Source of the DNA: Chitinophaga agrisoli
Lineage (GTDB): Bacteria; Bacteroidota; Bacteroidia; Chitinophagales; Chitinophagaceae
Assembly: GCF_008386695.1 (NCBI RefSeq)
Contig: NZ_VUOC01000004.1
Coordinates: 932,327 to 996,326 of the forward strand
DNA length: 64,000 nt
Reading direction: 5' to 3'
The notes under the pieces were generated by a model. That model was given only the letters and a program-made list of their open reading frames with translations. It was not told where the DNA came from and searched no databases. Below, one piece after another: positions 44,656-54,034 of the stretch. Made by a program: the position numbers and the translations under genes. How positions within the stretch are numbered: the stretch's first letter is position 1; the number at the start of each line of letters is the position of its first letter.

Positions 44656-45225
44656 TTAGGAGATTTCATCGGTAAACTGTCCATCGACCAGGATAAAGGC
44701 CATCCGGCAGATCTTCCCGGAGCGGTTTGCCCAGGCATGGTTTGTTCCGCATTGAACAACTATATCACCGGTATAAATGGTGGCCTCGCCACGATCAAGG
44801 ACCAGCGTTATTTCGCCTTCCAGCACGATCCCGTAATCAACTGTTTGTGTCCGGTGCATTAATGGGTGGGGTGCGCCTGCTGCAGATGTAGAAGCTTTTT
44901 CATCCCCCATAGCGCTGAATTTTGCCGCGGCGTCAGTTCCTGTCAGTTTTCGGATTTCCTCGCCTTCCGGCGGAAATTCGATAACACGCATCCTTGTCCC
45001 TTTTTTGGGTGGAGATAACATTAATCCGTTTTCATCAGGCTCCTGGGGCTGTGCATGAATTAAGGCGGGCGCTTCCAGCGTGTGCCATACCTCGAAAAAG
45101 GTAGGGCCGCCGGGGCCGCCGATCAATTGGGTATGAACAGGCGGGGCATCGGAAATAATGATGGCTTTCCCTTCAGCATCATGCCCTGTTACAACGCGTC
45201 TGAATGTTTTTTGTGGCTGATCCAT
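44656..45225 (-). CDS. Cupin domain protein
   Basis: The 189-residue protein has an N-terminal extension and a cupin barrel (about 120-180): HRTQTVDYGIVLEGEITLVL and GDIVVQCGTNHAWANRSGK. The metal ligands are partly changed: one histidine and glutamates remain. Such cupins accompany CMD proteins in aromatic and other small-molecule pathways. It lies 11 bp after the 2TM gene and 7 bp before the CMD gene. Confidence 0.92.
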   Translation of the reverse strand: MDQPQKTFRRVVTGHDAEGKAIIISDAPPVHTQLIGGPGGPTFFEVWHTLEAPALIHAQPQEPDENGLMLSPPKKGTRMRVIEFPPEGEEIRKLTGTDAAAKFSAMGDEKASTSAAGAPHPLMHRTQTVDYGIVLEGEITLVLDRGEATIYTGDIVVQCGTNHAWANRSGKICRMAFILVDGQFTDEIS

Positions 45226-45236
45226 GGTTATGTTTT

Positions 45237-45461
45237 TTAGTTTTTTCCGGATTTTTTAAAAACAAATACACCGAGGTAGTGAAACATCACTCCTACTGCC
45301 CATGCGGGAGTAGACCATAATGGCCATGGATACGTTCTATCGGTTAAATACCATACCAGCCAGATAGCCGGAGTGGTCAGCAGGAATACGATTAAATGAA
45401 TTTTGAACCCTTTTGCTGCCTGGGCGGGTGTAGGGGTGGTCCATTGATTTGAATGTGTCAT
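45237..45461 (-). CDS. Small 2TM-domain membrane protein
   Basis: The 74-residue protein has two membrane helices (HLIVFLLTTPAIWLVWYL and PAWAVGVMFHYLGVFVF) separated by a short loop, as in the 2TM family (PF13239). Its N-terminal amphipathic part is PTPAQAAKGFKIH. It is the first gene of the operon 2TM-cupin-CMD-hydrolase/ABM. A sigma-54-like -24/-12 element lies 23 nt upstream of its ATG. Confidence 0.85.
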   Translation of the reverse strand: MTHSNQWTTPTPAQAAKGFKIHLIVFLLTTPAIWLVWYLTDRTYPWPLWSTPAWAVGVMFHYLGVFVFKKSGKN

Positions 45462-45483
45462 ACTAGTGGTTTTGGCCCATTGT

Positions 45484-45499
45484 GGCTATTTGTATGCCA
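45484..45499 (-). promoter_or_regulatory. Sigma-54-like -24/-12 promoter element
   Basis: The minus strand reads TGGCATACAAATAGCC from 45499 down to 45484. GG (-24) and GC (-12) have the exact spacing of the consensus TGGCAC-N5-TTGC. The predicted start is near 45473, leaving about 12 nt before the ATG at 45461. The neighbouring upstream gene on the same strand is a sigma-54-dependent activator. Confidence 0.5.
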
Positions 45500-45603
45500 T
45501 TCAATCAAAACAGCAAAGACGTGAAAGCAAACGGTTGGTAATACTTTGGAAATCAATTTACCTGTATTAACAGGTGACAGGGAAGCACAAAAAAGCCGAA
45601 GTT

Positions 45604-45659
45604 ATAGCCCCCGGAAATATCGGGGGCTATCCTTAAATACCCCGAAAATTCCGGGGTAT
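45604..45659 (-). terminator. Two tandem hairpins after the sigma-54 regulator
   Basis: ATAGCCCCCG (45604-45613) pairs with CGGGGGCTAT (45621-45630), and ATACCCCG (45637-45644) with CGGGGTAT (45652-45659). Further on, the minus strand reads CTTCGGCTTTTTT. The pair likely ends the two-component transcript before the next operon. Confidence 0.7.
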
Positions 45660-45672
45660 ACTATTATCAAGG

Positions 45673-47649
45673 CTATAAGTTTTCAGAGGAATCGATAAAA
45701 TCCTGTCTTTTAATATTCAGTTTTGTCATTTTTGATTCGAGGGTGCTGGGTTTGATATTTAATAATTCCGCAGCGCCTCCGGCGCCCCGTATACGGCCCT
45801 TTGTTTTTTTCAGAAATGCAGTGATGTATTCCCTTTCTGTTTGTTGCTGAATATGCTTTACCTCTTCAAAGGTATTGACAGCCGTTTTGCCGGCCGGTTC
45901 CGGGGTTACCGTACTAAAGCTCCGCATCAATTGTAATTGGGATCTGCCATCATTGAGCACAACAGATTGCTCAATAATATTTTCCAGTTCACGGATATTC
46001 CCCGGCCAGTGATAGCCATACAATTTTTTCATCATCGGATCAGCAATGCCATTAAATGGTTTGTTCAATGCCTCGCAAAATCTGTGTGCAAAAAATAATG
46101 CCAGGGCTTCGATATCGGTTTCCCGTTCACGAAGTGGGGGGAGCGTGAGCGGGAACACATTCAGCCGGTAATACAGATCAAGGCGAAAATTCTGTGCTGC
46201 TATTTCCTTTTCCAGGTTTCGGTTGGTCGCGGCCACTACGCGAACATTTACCTTTACTGTTTTACTGCCGCCTACGTATTCGATCTCCCGTTCCTGCAAA
46301 ACACGCAGTAATTTCACCTGCATGCCGGGAGGTAATTCCCCGATCTCGTCTAAAAAGATAGTTCCCCCGTCAGCCAGCTCAAATTTTCCTTTTCTTTTTT
46401 CGGCAGCGCCAGTGAAGGCGCCTTTTTCATGACCAAACAATTCTGACTCTATCAATGTCGCAGGAATAGCCGCACAATTCACTTTTATAAATGGGCCATT
46501 TTTACGGGGCGACAGCATGTGAATGGCCTGCGCCACCCCTTCTTTCCCCGTGCCACTTTCACCTAATATCAGAACAGATGTGTTATAGGGCGCAACCTGC
46601 GCCACCAGGTCCAGCGCCGACAACAATAGATGATGATTGCCAATAATGCCTTTGAACGCCTGGTTCCCTGCCGCCTTATCCTGCTTCTTTTCAGCAGGAA
46701 GCGGCTGACGAAGGTGTTCAATCGAAGATGTTTCAGCATATATTGTTTTATTAGCCAACTCTTCCAGGCATATTTTCAACCGGTTTAACAGGGCGATATG
46801 ATCTTTACTATAGCTATTAGCATGCCGGCTGTAAAAGAAATAATGTACAGATAACCCATAACCGATCGCCACGGGGAATACGAGATAGGATTCCATCCGC
46901 AGGCAATCCATCAGCTTTCTCTGCAGCAAATTATTAGTGGTGTTTTCCGTGATCCCGTGGTTATAAATACCGGCATTATTGTCGCTGTCGCTGCGTTCAA
47001 TGATGCCGGAAAATGCGGATTGGTTTAAACCTGAAATGGTCTCCAGTTCTTTTTCGCCAATAAACTGATATTCATCGAACCCGGTGCGCAAATAACCCGT
47101 ATCCGTGAACTTTTTTGCATCCAGCGGTCTGATCCCGCACGCAATAAAGTCAAATGGTATATAGCATCGCATCACTTCCGCAAGCTTCAACAGTGATTGC
47201 CGGGCATCCAGCGCTTCATTGCCTATGTCCGTTATGCTTTTCTGCAGTTGTTCTTCCCGCCTCAATTTTGATTCAAGGCTATGCTGATGCAGGTACCACG
47301 CAATTTCCAGCGCCACCAGCAGGTCCTTTTCCCTGACCGGCTTCACCAGAAATCCATAAGGCTCTGTTGTCTTTGCCTCTTCCAGTATATCCTGGTTGGC
47401 ATAGGCAGATAAGTAAATAAACGGAATATGACCGGCCCTTAATTTCCGGGCGATATCAATACCGGATAATTTCCCCTTAAGCCTGATATCAAGGAGCACC
47501 AGATCAGGTTTACATTGTTGAATATGCTCTTGCGCTTCCCGGGCCGAAGCAGCAATGCCATTTATTGTATAACCGGCTTCCTCCAGTATCATCTGCAGGT
47601 TGTTGGCTACAATAAATTCATCTTCTACGATCAATATTTTTTTAGTCAT
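45673..47649 (-). CDS. Sigma-54-dependent response regulator (receiver, GAF-like, AAA+, Fis HTH)
   Basis: The 658-residue protein has a receiver domain with Asp54 (VLLDIRLKGK), a GAF-like central domain (about 140-300), an AAA+ domain with Walker A GESGTGKE (363-370) and the sigma-54 contact loop GAFTGA (410-415), and a C-terminal Fis-type helix (AAELLNIKPSTLESKMTKLN). It should activate sigma-54 promoters on phosphorylation. It overlaps the upstream histidine kinase by 8 nt. The nearest candidate target is the operon starting at 45461. Confidence 0.96.
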   Translation of the reverse strand: MTKKILIVEDEFIVANNLQMILEEAGYTINGIAASAREAQEHIQQCKPDLVLLDIRLKGKLSGIDIARKLRAGHIPFIYLSAYANQDILEEAKTTEPYGFLVKPVREKDLLVALEIAWYLHQHSLESKLRREEQLQKSITDIGNEALDARQSLLKLAEVMRCYIPFDFIACGIRPLDAKKFTDTGYLRTGFDEYQFIGEKELETISGLNQSAFSGIIERSDSDNNAGIYNHGITENTTNNLLQRKLMDCLRMESYLVFPVAIGYGLSVHYFFYSRHANSYSKDHIALLNRLKICLEELANKTIYAETSSIEHLRQPLPAEKKQDKAAGNQAFKGIIGNHHLLLSALDLVAQVAPYNTSVLILGESGTGKEGVAQAIHMLSPRKNGPFIKVNCAAIPATLIESELFGHEKGAFTGAAEKRKGKFELADGGTIFLDEIGELPPGMQVKLLRVLQEREIEYVGGSKTVKVNVRVVAATNRNLEKEIAAQNFRLDLYYRLNVFPLTLPPLRERETDIEALALFFAHRFCEALNKPFNGIADPMMKKLYGYHWPGNIRELENIIEQSVVLNDGRSQLQLMRSFSTVTPEPAGKTAVNTFEEVKHIQQQTEREYITAFLKKTKGRIRGAGGAAELLNIKPSTLESKMTKLNIKRQDFIDSSENL

Positions 47650-50074
47650 ACGACTGGTTATTTAGAGCGCTAAACCGGACCGATATATGCAGACCATTGT
47701 TGCTTTCAATATTAAAAACCCCATCTAGTTGTCTGGCAAGACCACGCATCAGACTGAACCCCAGTGAGCCCCGTTTTGACACATCAACGTCCGGAGGCAG
47801 GCCTGTACCATTATCTGATATATTGAGCGCCAAATGACCGGCCCCGTTATATTTCAAACTGATCCGTACAATACCTTGCTGCTCTCCGGGAAATGCATAT
47901 TTAATGGCGTTTACAATACCTTCGTTTATGATCAGGCCCAGCGGAATGGCTTTCGCCACGTCCAGTTGCAAGGGTTCAATATCCTGCTCTATGATGGTAC
48001 GATTGCCGGTATCAAAGCTGTCCTGCAGGTAACTAAGCAGTTCATCTATATAATGAGGCATATCGATGGAGGAAGTATTTTCAGATTGATACAGCTTCTG
48101 ATGGATCAGGGATATGGCCTGTACTCTCCGCTGGCTGTCATTTATAGCCATGAGCGCTGCATCATTATCTATATACCTGGATTGTGAATCGAGCAGGCTC
48201 ATGATAACCTGGAGATTGTTCTTGATCCGGTGATGTATCTCTTTTAATAGCCACTCTTTGTCCGCTACCAGGTGCTGCAGTTGTTCATTCTTATAGGTAA
48301 TTATTTTATTGCTCTTTTGCTTTAAACGGTTTTGGCGGTATAACAACACTACAATGATCCCTGTTGCGACAATACCTGCAAGGGTGAGGTTCTTTATAAG
48401 TTTTGATTGTTTTGCGTCCTGGTTCAGCGCAGCGATCTGGCTTTCTTTTTCCTGTGTTTCGTAACTGATCTGGAGCTCTTCTGCCTGTCGTGTTTTTGTA
48501 GCCGTGAAATTGGAATCAAGCAATTTTATGTATTCCTTATAATGGGATATTACTGCATCTTTATTACCAAGCGCGGAATCTGTATCGATCAGCGAACGGT
48601 AGATTGCCAGGTCATTCATCAGGGTCCGGTGGCCATAAGAAACGATTTCGAAGTGGTTTTCGAGATATTCTTTTGCCTTTTGATATTGCCCGCGTTGAAA
48701 GAAAAGCATTGCGTAATGTTCGTTGACCGCTCCTCTTCTTAGCGGTCCCCGGATAACTTCTGCCTCCGTCTCAAGAGAATCCATCTTTTTGATATGTATT
48801 TCCGCTGAATCCAACTTTTTCAAGGCTGAATAACACGTAGAGAGCGCTGAATGATAATAAAACAGATCTGACATACTCACGGGAGCATTCACCTCTTTTG
48901 AAATATTGAATACAAGATCGAGCGCTTCTCTTGCGTGGCCTTGCTGATTCATAAAATCAATTACGACCTGCACAATATTGTATACGGCCGGATTGCGATC
49001 TATAATAAATCGCTTTATTGATTTTTGTGCCATGTCTGCCGCCTCCTGCTGTCTGCCCTCAACATCATATAAAAGCGCCAGCCGGCCGTAAAAAAGCGCC
49101 CACCCGACGCTGTCGCGGCAGTTTTCGGCAACTTTAATTGCCTGATGTATATACCGTAGTGGTTCTCCGAATTTCCCCTGATACATGGTGATATTGGCAA
49201 GGGCCTCCGTAATGTAATGGGTATATGGATATTGGATGGACGTAGCCAGTGATAGCGCTCTCGAGAAAAAATCATAGGCGCTTTGATGCTGGCCTGCGGC
49301 CATCACCACATACCCAAGGTCCATCAGCATATTGATCTCATTTTCAATATCGCCCATGCTGTGATAAAGGTCCGCAGCCTCTTGCAGATCGGATAACTTT
49401 CTTTGAAAGGTGGTTTGTCTGGGGGCCGTGTATATACCACGATAGGCAATTGCCCTGGCTGCTGCTGCTTTATCGCCTGTTTTCCTGCATTGTGCTATCA
49501 GTTGATGATAGATGGAGTCGCCTCTATCATCGCAAGCCTGCAGATATATTTTTCCCAGCAGGCAAAGCGCCAACAGATGCAATCTTTCATCCTTCAACGT
49601 TTTACTTTCCGTTATCGCTTTATTTAAAAAATATTCAACACTGTCTTTATACCGGGAATAACCGGCGGGTTGGAAGGCGTAATAAGAACCAAGCAGCAAC
49701 AATAATTGCAAATGTTTTTTACCGGTTGCTTTTGACAGAAAACGAATGCCTGTGCCTGGATCGCCCTGATCGATCCATTTTGATTGCTCCCGCAATTTTT
49801 CATCCCCAAATCCTTCTGCCAATATGGAAAACCGGCTCAGGCCCAGATAATGGCCGGCTATTAATAAACAACTATCCTGGTCAGTCAGGGCTTCTTTGGC
49901 AATATAGAGATACGTGGAACTAAGCCATAAATTCAGCCGTTGCCAGGATGCTTTATCCTGATCTGGCGGGTAATAGGAATACGCTGACACCTCCGGCTGC
50001 ACTGTAGATTGGGGCCGGGCTTCAGTAGATATCAATAAACCGGATAGCAGGCCAATTAGAACCACCCTTAACAT
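47642..50074 (-). CDS. TPR-containing sensor histidine kinase (HisKA_2 type)
   Basis: From the ATG at 50074 the protein has 810 residues: a signal peptide (LRVVLIGLLSGLLISTEARP), a long TPR region (about 60-560), a membrane helix (LAGIVATGIIVVLLYRQ), and a kinase core with the HisKA_2 H-box LKEIHHRIKNNLQVIMSLLD and HATPase_c (NEGIVNAIKYAFPGEQ, then GSLGFSLMRGL). It should phosphorylate the overlapping sigma-54 regulator. A longer frame to 50200 would place non-signal sequence before the signal peptide and is rejected. Confidence 0.94.
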   Translation of the reverse strand: MLRVVLIGLLSGLLISTEARPQSTVQPEVSAYSYYPPDQDKASWQRLNLWLSSTYLYIAKEALTDQDSCLLIAGHYLGLSRFSILAEGFGDEKLREQSKWIDQGDPGTGIRFLSKATGKKHLQLLLLLGSYYAFQPAGYSRYKDSVEYFLNKAITESKTLKDERLHLLALCLLGKIYLQACDDRGDSIYHQLIAQCRKTGDKAAAARAIAYRGIYTAPRQTTFQRKLSDLQEAADLYHSMGDIENEINMLMDLGYVVMAAGQHQSAYDFFSRALSLATSIQYPYTHYITEALANITMYQGKFGEPLRYIHQAIKVAENCRDSVGWALFYGRLALLYDVEGRQQEAADMAQKSIKRFIIDRNPAVYNIVQVVIDFMNQQGHAREALDLVFNISKEVNAPVSMSDLFYYHSALSTCYSALKKLDSAEIHIKKMDSLETEAEVIRGPLRRGAVNEHYAMLFFQRGQYQKAKEYLENHFEIVSYGHRTLMNDLAIYRSLIDTDSALGNKDAVISHYKEYIKLLDSNFTATKTRQAEELQISYETQEKESQIAALNQDAKQSKLIKNLTLAGIVATGIIVVLLYRQNRLKQKSNKIITYKNEQLQHLVADKEWLLKEIHHRIKNNLQVIMSLLDSQSRYIDNDAALMAINDSQRRVQAISLIHQKLYQSENTSSIDMPHYIDELLSYLQDSFDTGNRTIIEQDIEPLQLDVAKAIPLGLIINEGIVNAIKYAFPGEQQGIVRISLKYNGAGHLALNISDNGTGLPPDVDVSKRGSLGFSLMRGLARQLDGVFNIESNNGLHISVRFSALNNQSYD

Positions 50075-50206
50075 AGTTTTCTTTTTGAGACCGGAACGGT
50101 CAGACAGAACATAGTGCCCGCAATTTAGCGAATTCGCTGATGATGTCAAAAGAGAAAGATATCCACGCGATATTTTATAAGGTGCAGTGTAGATAAGCAT
50201 TTCGGT

Positions 50207-50252
50207 GAAAAAAGGTTACACAGATTCTGGATCGGGCTGTGTAACCTTTTTT
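50207..50252. terminator. Bidirectional terminator
   Basis: GGTTACACAG (50214-50223) pairs perfectly with CTGTGTAACC (50237-50246). A-rich and T-rich flanks give T runs on both strands. It ends the minus-strand gene at 50334. Confidence 0.85.
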
Positions 50253-50333
50253 GTTGCCTTTTAGATTGGGTTATTGTGGCTTGATAACCTCCTCGACCAT
50301 CGAGAACACGAACTTTATAACCTATGTTTACCT

Positions 50334-51035
50334 TTATTGATTCTTCCTTAATTCTTCTATCTGCATCCCCTGCTCTGTTATCAACTGTTGTTGATCAGAT
50401 ATCAGTTGTTGCTGCGACTCTAATTTCTTATTAAGGTCGATTAAATATAATGTCAGCTCTTCGATCTTCTTCAACAATTTAGCTTGGTTTTCACCTAAAT
50501 CTAACCCATTTTTTTCCAACTCTTTAGCAGAGGGAATCTCCGCTAAATGCTTGAATTTTTTAATATAACATTCCGTTTCTTCCAGCGAAGGCAAAGTATA
50601 AATTGAGTCAAATACATAGTCCGGCCAACCACTTTGCAACGCTACTTTTACTCTTTCAGCAATCACACTACCACCAACTGCAAGCTTAAAGCCCTTAGTA
50701 TCAACGACGCCAATACCAACATTTCCGCCTTGACTGATGTACATCAAAGATTTGTTAAGACTGGAATTATAAAATTCCCATCCCCCACTAGCATCAACAG
50801 AAGAACAGTCAAACCGTACAGTTCTATAACCTGCATTAAGTGGTCTTATAAAGTGGGCTTTTGTAGTATATCCGGTTGAAGCATCAACACCAATGCTAAG
50901 CCCTTGCGCATTACTAATATTTATGCTATTTGTAGTTGTATTTCCTGAATCCGTTACTTGTTGCAGGGTTTGGGAAGTTGCAGAGATACACGATAATAAA
51001 AACACACAAAGAATGAATGAAATCCTTTTATTCAT
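50334..51035 (-). CDS. Secreted tail-fibre-like protein with C-terminal coiled coil
   Basis: The 233-residue protein has a signal peptide (LCVFLLSCISATSQ), a middle part with the common Bacteroidota motif ISQGGNVGIGVVDTKGFKLA, and the block KHLAEIPSAKELEKNGLDLG followed by a coiled coil of KIEELTLYLIDLNKKLESQQ and Gln/Leu repeats. These proteins resemble phage tail-fibre or endosialidase-chaperone tails but are secreted and chromosomal. The role is unknown, probably a surface adhesin. Confidence 0.85.
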   Translation of the reverse strand: MNKRISFILCVFLLSCISATSQTLQQVTDSGNTTTNSINISNAQGLSIGVDASTGYTTKAHFIRPLNAGYRTVRFDCSSVDASGGWEFYNSSLNKSLMYISQGGNVGIGVVDTKGFKLAVGGSVIAERVKVALQSGWPDYVFDSIYTLPSLEETECYIKKFKHLAEIPSAKELEKNGLDLGENQAKLLKKIEELTLYLIDLNKKLESQQQLISDQQQLITEQGMQIEELRKNQ

Positions 51036-51224
51036 AGGTCATTTTGTTAGAAAGATACAAAACAGCGTATAGATTGCACAATTTTTTTTGAGATATTCCT
51101 TCATGAAGCCAGCGAAAAGGTGATCTACTTACAACTATACGCTTCAAGGGATAAAAAAAATGATATAAAATATAAAAAGAGTGCGAATTTTGTAATAACC
51201 TGATCACAGGTTAGTGGTCATTAT

Positions 51225-51686
51225 ATGACGACACTCTACAAACCTCGAGCAAATAATATGCAAGAACAAAAAGGGAAACATGAGGACTCACAGCATGATG
51301 AGCTGGGAATAAAGATGCGCTCAAACGACAATCCTTATCTTCCGGTTGATAATCAAAAAAAACAGCTGCCACCGCGCAGACTATCTTCTTATTTCATTAT
51401 ATTAATTGAAAGCGGTTCAATTACCTATAATATAGACTCACAAGACTTTACGCTTACTGATGGGCATCTGCTTTTTGCAATGCCCAATCAATTTTTTACG
51501 CCACCCGCTAAAGCAGACGATCTTAAATATTTCAAACTGCTGTTTGATGAAAATACATTGGCATTGTTGCCACAACAATTTCCTTTTTTGGTCAACCCCC
51601 TAAACGCACAAACCATAGTGCTTGAAAATGCTGCAAAAGAAAGGGTAATAAAGGTTTTTGGCATTTTTCGGTATCTCCTACTTTAA
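51225..51686 (+). pseudogene. AraC-type regulator remnant without DNA-binding domain
   Basis: The 153-residue frame holds an AraC N-terminal cupin-like domain (LSSYFIILIESGSITYNIDS, about 54-73; LFAMPNQFFTPPAKADD, about 84-100). It stops at 51686 before the helix-turn-helix, which is not found downstream in any frame. The next 40 bp are followed by another broken gene on the opposite strand. It is most likely the 5' remnant of a deleted regulator. A functional sensor-only protein is possible but unlikely. Confidence 0.7.
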
Positions 51687-51703
51687 GTTTAACCAGCGGG
51701 TGA

Positions 51704-52222
51704 TTAGGCAAGTTCCTGATCTCGAAATTGACAACGGCCAATAAATAGCTTTTCGCCACGCAGAAAATCCTTTGACAATTTCCGTTGTGGTGTGTTTTTA
51801 TAAAATGTAATTTTTCTCTTCAGATAGTCAAGCTTAAGGATATATCCCTTAAAAAAAATCATATCCGATAAAGCCGAGAAAATCCGGCGTAACTTTATTC
51901 TCCAGCCAGCCATAGTTGCTGCTCTCAACATTGATAAGGTTATTATATGTCACGCCATTGCTGAATTTGACCGTGGATATCGTATCATTCACGTTTATCA
52001 TAAATGATTGTCCGCTCCCTGCAGCTCCTTTCCGCACCTCTTTTCTATGAGGAAGGTTCACGTAATTATGATTTATGCTAAGCGCCTGACGTGTGCCGGT
52101 ATCAAACATGAATTGCCTTTAATGCCATTTACCTCTCCAGATATGAGCCGATAGGCGTTTACCAGCATAATCGGAAAAATGACACTATCGCTATGCAGAA
52201 AAATCAGGATGGCCCTTTTCAT
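51704..52222 (-). pseudogene. Frameshifted retropepsin-like (clan AA) aspartic protease
   Basis: The minus strand from 52222 encodes ISGEVNGIKG, then in another frame MFDTGTRQALSINHNYVN (containing the catalytic DTG), and after an eight-T run in a third frame KGYILKLDYLKRKITFYKN. One A missing before ATTCATG and one extra T in the eight-T run explain both shifts. After repair it gives one 172-residue clan AA protease. The early part is unusual for a signal peptide, so the 5' end may also be altered. Confidence 0.7.
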
Positions 52223-52242
52223 ATGTCCAAGTATTAATCGAT

Positions 52243-52824
52243 CTATTTTTTTGAAAATTCACGCCTGATCCTGCTCAATGATGTATCGGTAACATTCAGG
52301 TAAGAAGCGATCTGCTTAAGCTGGGCATATTGAAACACCTCTTTATTATTGACCATAAGATTTTCGTAACGAGCTTCGCCGCTCAGATTGATCAGCTCAA
52401 GGGCCCTTTTTTTAAACAGCACATATTCTTTGGCCAGCATCTTTACCCCATATGCCCTAAACTCTGGAATCGTATGCAATAGCAAATTCAGCTGGTCGTA
52501 GGTAATTGCAAAACCCCAACAATCTGTCACCGCTTGAATATTCTCTGTTGAAGGCGTTTTCAAATAAAAAGAGGATACTTCAAATACCACACTGTCTCTT
52601 TGATAGAAATTGGTAGTTACTTCGTTTCCATCGGTATCATGTGTAAAAGCTCTCATAAACCCACTCTGCAAAAAGAAATAACAATCATTGATCTTTCCTT
52701 CCATAAGAAAATACTCGTTTTTCGAAATAGTAAGCTCCTGGAAATATTCAACCACCCGATCTAATGTGCGGTCCGGGAATGACAGATTTTTTATAATATA
52801 ATTTTTTAGCCCCTGCTTATCCAT
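52243..52824 (-). CDS. Crp/Fnr family transcriptional regulator (short form)
   Basis: The 193-residue protein has a cyclic-nucleotide-binding-type beta roll (about 25-115: NEYFLMEGKINDCYFFLQSG) and a C-terminal helix-turn-helix (QIASYLNVTDTSLSRIRREF). It lies downstream of the hydrolase cluster and is transcribed in the same direction. The cluster promoter at 56511-56556 has an FNR-box-like dyad, so this protein is its closest candidate regulator. Confidence 0.93.
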   Translation of the reverse strand: MDKQGLKNYIIKNLSFPDRTLDRVVEYFQELTISKNEYFLMEGKINDCYFFLQSGFMRAFTHDTDGNEVTTNFYQRDSVVFEVSSFYLKTPSTENIQAVTDCWGFAITYDQLNLLLHTIPEFRAYGVKMLAKEYVLFKKRALELINLSGEARYENLMVNNKEVFQYAQLKQIASYLNVTDTSLSRIRREFSKK

Positions 52825-52941
52825 TACAAATTATTTTACGAAAGTTACTATGGATTATCGTAGTAATAAAAAAAATGCGAACCACGGCCCAATATGGTCC
52901 ATGTCCCCGCGAGTTATATACCAGTATAAAAATGAATTACA

Positions 52942-53041
52942 GATACCGGTTGCTGCTGCCTTGGGCTAGCTTTCCAGGCATGACGTTACTTGTCTTTGTC
53001 TGATTAAAGCCATTCGTCCGGATAGCGCAGCAACCGGTATC
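52942..53041. repeat. Perfect 15-bp inverted repeat after a hydrolase gene
   Basis: GATACCGGTTGCTGC (52942-52956) pairs with GCAGCAACCGGTATC (53027-53041), separated by 70 nt. The interior has a smaller hairpin (TGCCTTGG with CCAGGCA). The outer end is 17 nt past the stop codon of the gene at 53058, as for the repeat at 41602-41687. There is no T run. Confidence 0.6.
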
Positions 53042-53057
53042 ATCATTTAATATTTAC

Positions 53058-53924
53058 TTAATTCAACAGGAACGTGTTTGCCTGCTCAACAAAATCCTTC
53101 CTGTGTTGGAAAATGCCTCCATGGCCGGAGTCACTCCAGAGCACCAGTTTAGCCTGAGGGATATGCTGAAGCATGATATAGGAGTTAATAGAATCGACCA
53201 TAATGTCTTCATTACCGTTAAAGATGAGTACTGGTTGTTGGATAGACTGTAACAGCCTGTAACCTTCATCTGTTGCCAAACCATATCCTACAATGGCCTT
53301 GGCTTGATTGGTGATGGTTTCCTGGCTGCTCGGCGTATCTCTGTCTATCTCCCTTTCAGCCAATCTTCCCAGGAAATCTTCGCCGGCTTTAATGCTGGTG
53401 GGTGTTTTGCTGAAAAACAAGTTGATCAATACCCGGTCCGGGCCATCTGCAAAAGCTTTTTGCAAGTGTGATTCCAGCTGTGCAATGCCCTTTCCACCCA
53501 ATGGCCCAGTACCTGCCAATATCAGCTTATGTACGAGCTCAGGATAGTCCACCGCAATCCGCTGGCCGATGAAACCACCCAAAGAGAACCCTAAAAGATT
53601 AACTTTATTATACCCTAACGCCTGGATGAAACTTACTGCATCCTGTGCCATTGCTAGAACATTGTCTGGAGTAGTTCCTTTGGAGCTGCCTACTCCCCGG
53701 TTGTTAAAAAGAATTACCCGGTGTTTGGCGGCTATCGCATTCGTGACCTCGGGGTCCCAATTGTCCATATTCCCGGTGAAATGTTGCAAAAACACAACCG
53801 GTATTTCAGTCTCCTTGCCGAAGGAGCGATAGGTAAAATCCAGTCCGTTTACCATTATTGACCTGGTAGGTGCTGTCTGATGATTAAATTCCTGCTGAGC
53901 GGAACTTTGTTCTTTCGTATTCAT
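53058..53924 (-). CDS. Alpha/beta hydrolase
   Basis: The 288-residue protein has an alpha/beta hydrolase core: FLQHFTGNMDNWDPEV (about 45-60), nucleophile elbow GFSLGG (about 112-117), acid in NGNEDIMV (about 235-242) and histidine in DSGHGGIF (about 265-272). No signal peptide is present, so it is cytoplasmic. It is the last of four hydrolase genes on this strand. Confidence 0.93.
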   Translation of the reverse strand: MNTKEQSSAQQEFNHQTAPTRSIMVNGLDFTYRSFGKETEIPVVFLQHFTGNMDNWDPEVTNAIAAKHRVILFNNRGVGSSKGTTPDNVLAMAQDAVSFIQALGYNKVNLLGFSLGGFIGQRIAVDYPELVHKLILAGTGPLGGKGIAQLESHLQKAFADGPDRVLINLFFSKTPTSIKAGEDFLGRLAEREIDRDTPSSQETITNQAKAIVGYGLATDEGYRLLQSIQQPVLIFNGNEDIMVDSINSYIMLQHIPQAKLVLWSDSGHGGIFQHRKDFVEQANTFLLN

Positions 53925-54034
53925 TTGTCTGATATATTAACTGATAAATTTTATAATAGGACCATCAATTATTGAAAGATAGCTTTGGAACGAATGGTCC
54001 TTAACGCCGAAAGAATTTTTACTTGAGCTGCCTG

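Noticed and set aside
50334-51035. Prophage origin of the tail-fibre-like gene
   Set aside because: It has a signal peptide and no phage genes are nearby; the type is common in Bacteroidota chromosomes.
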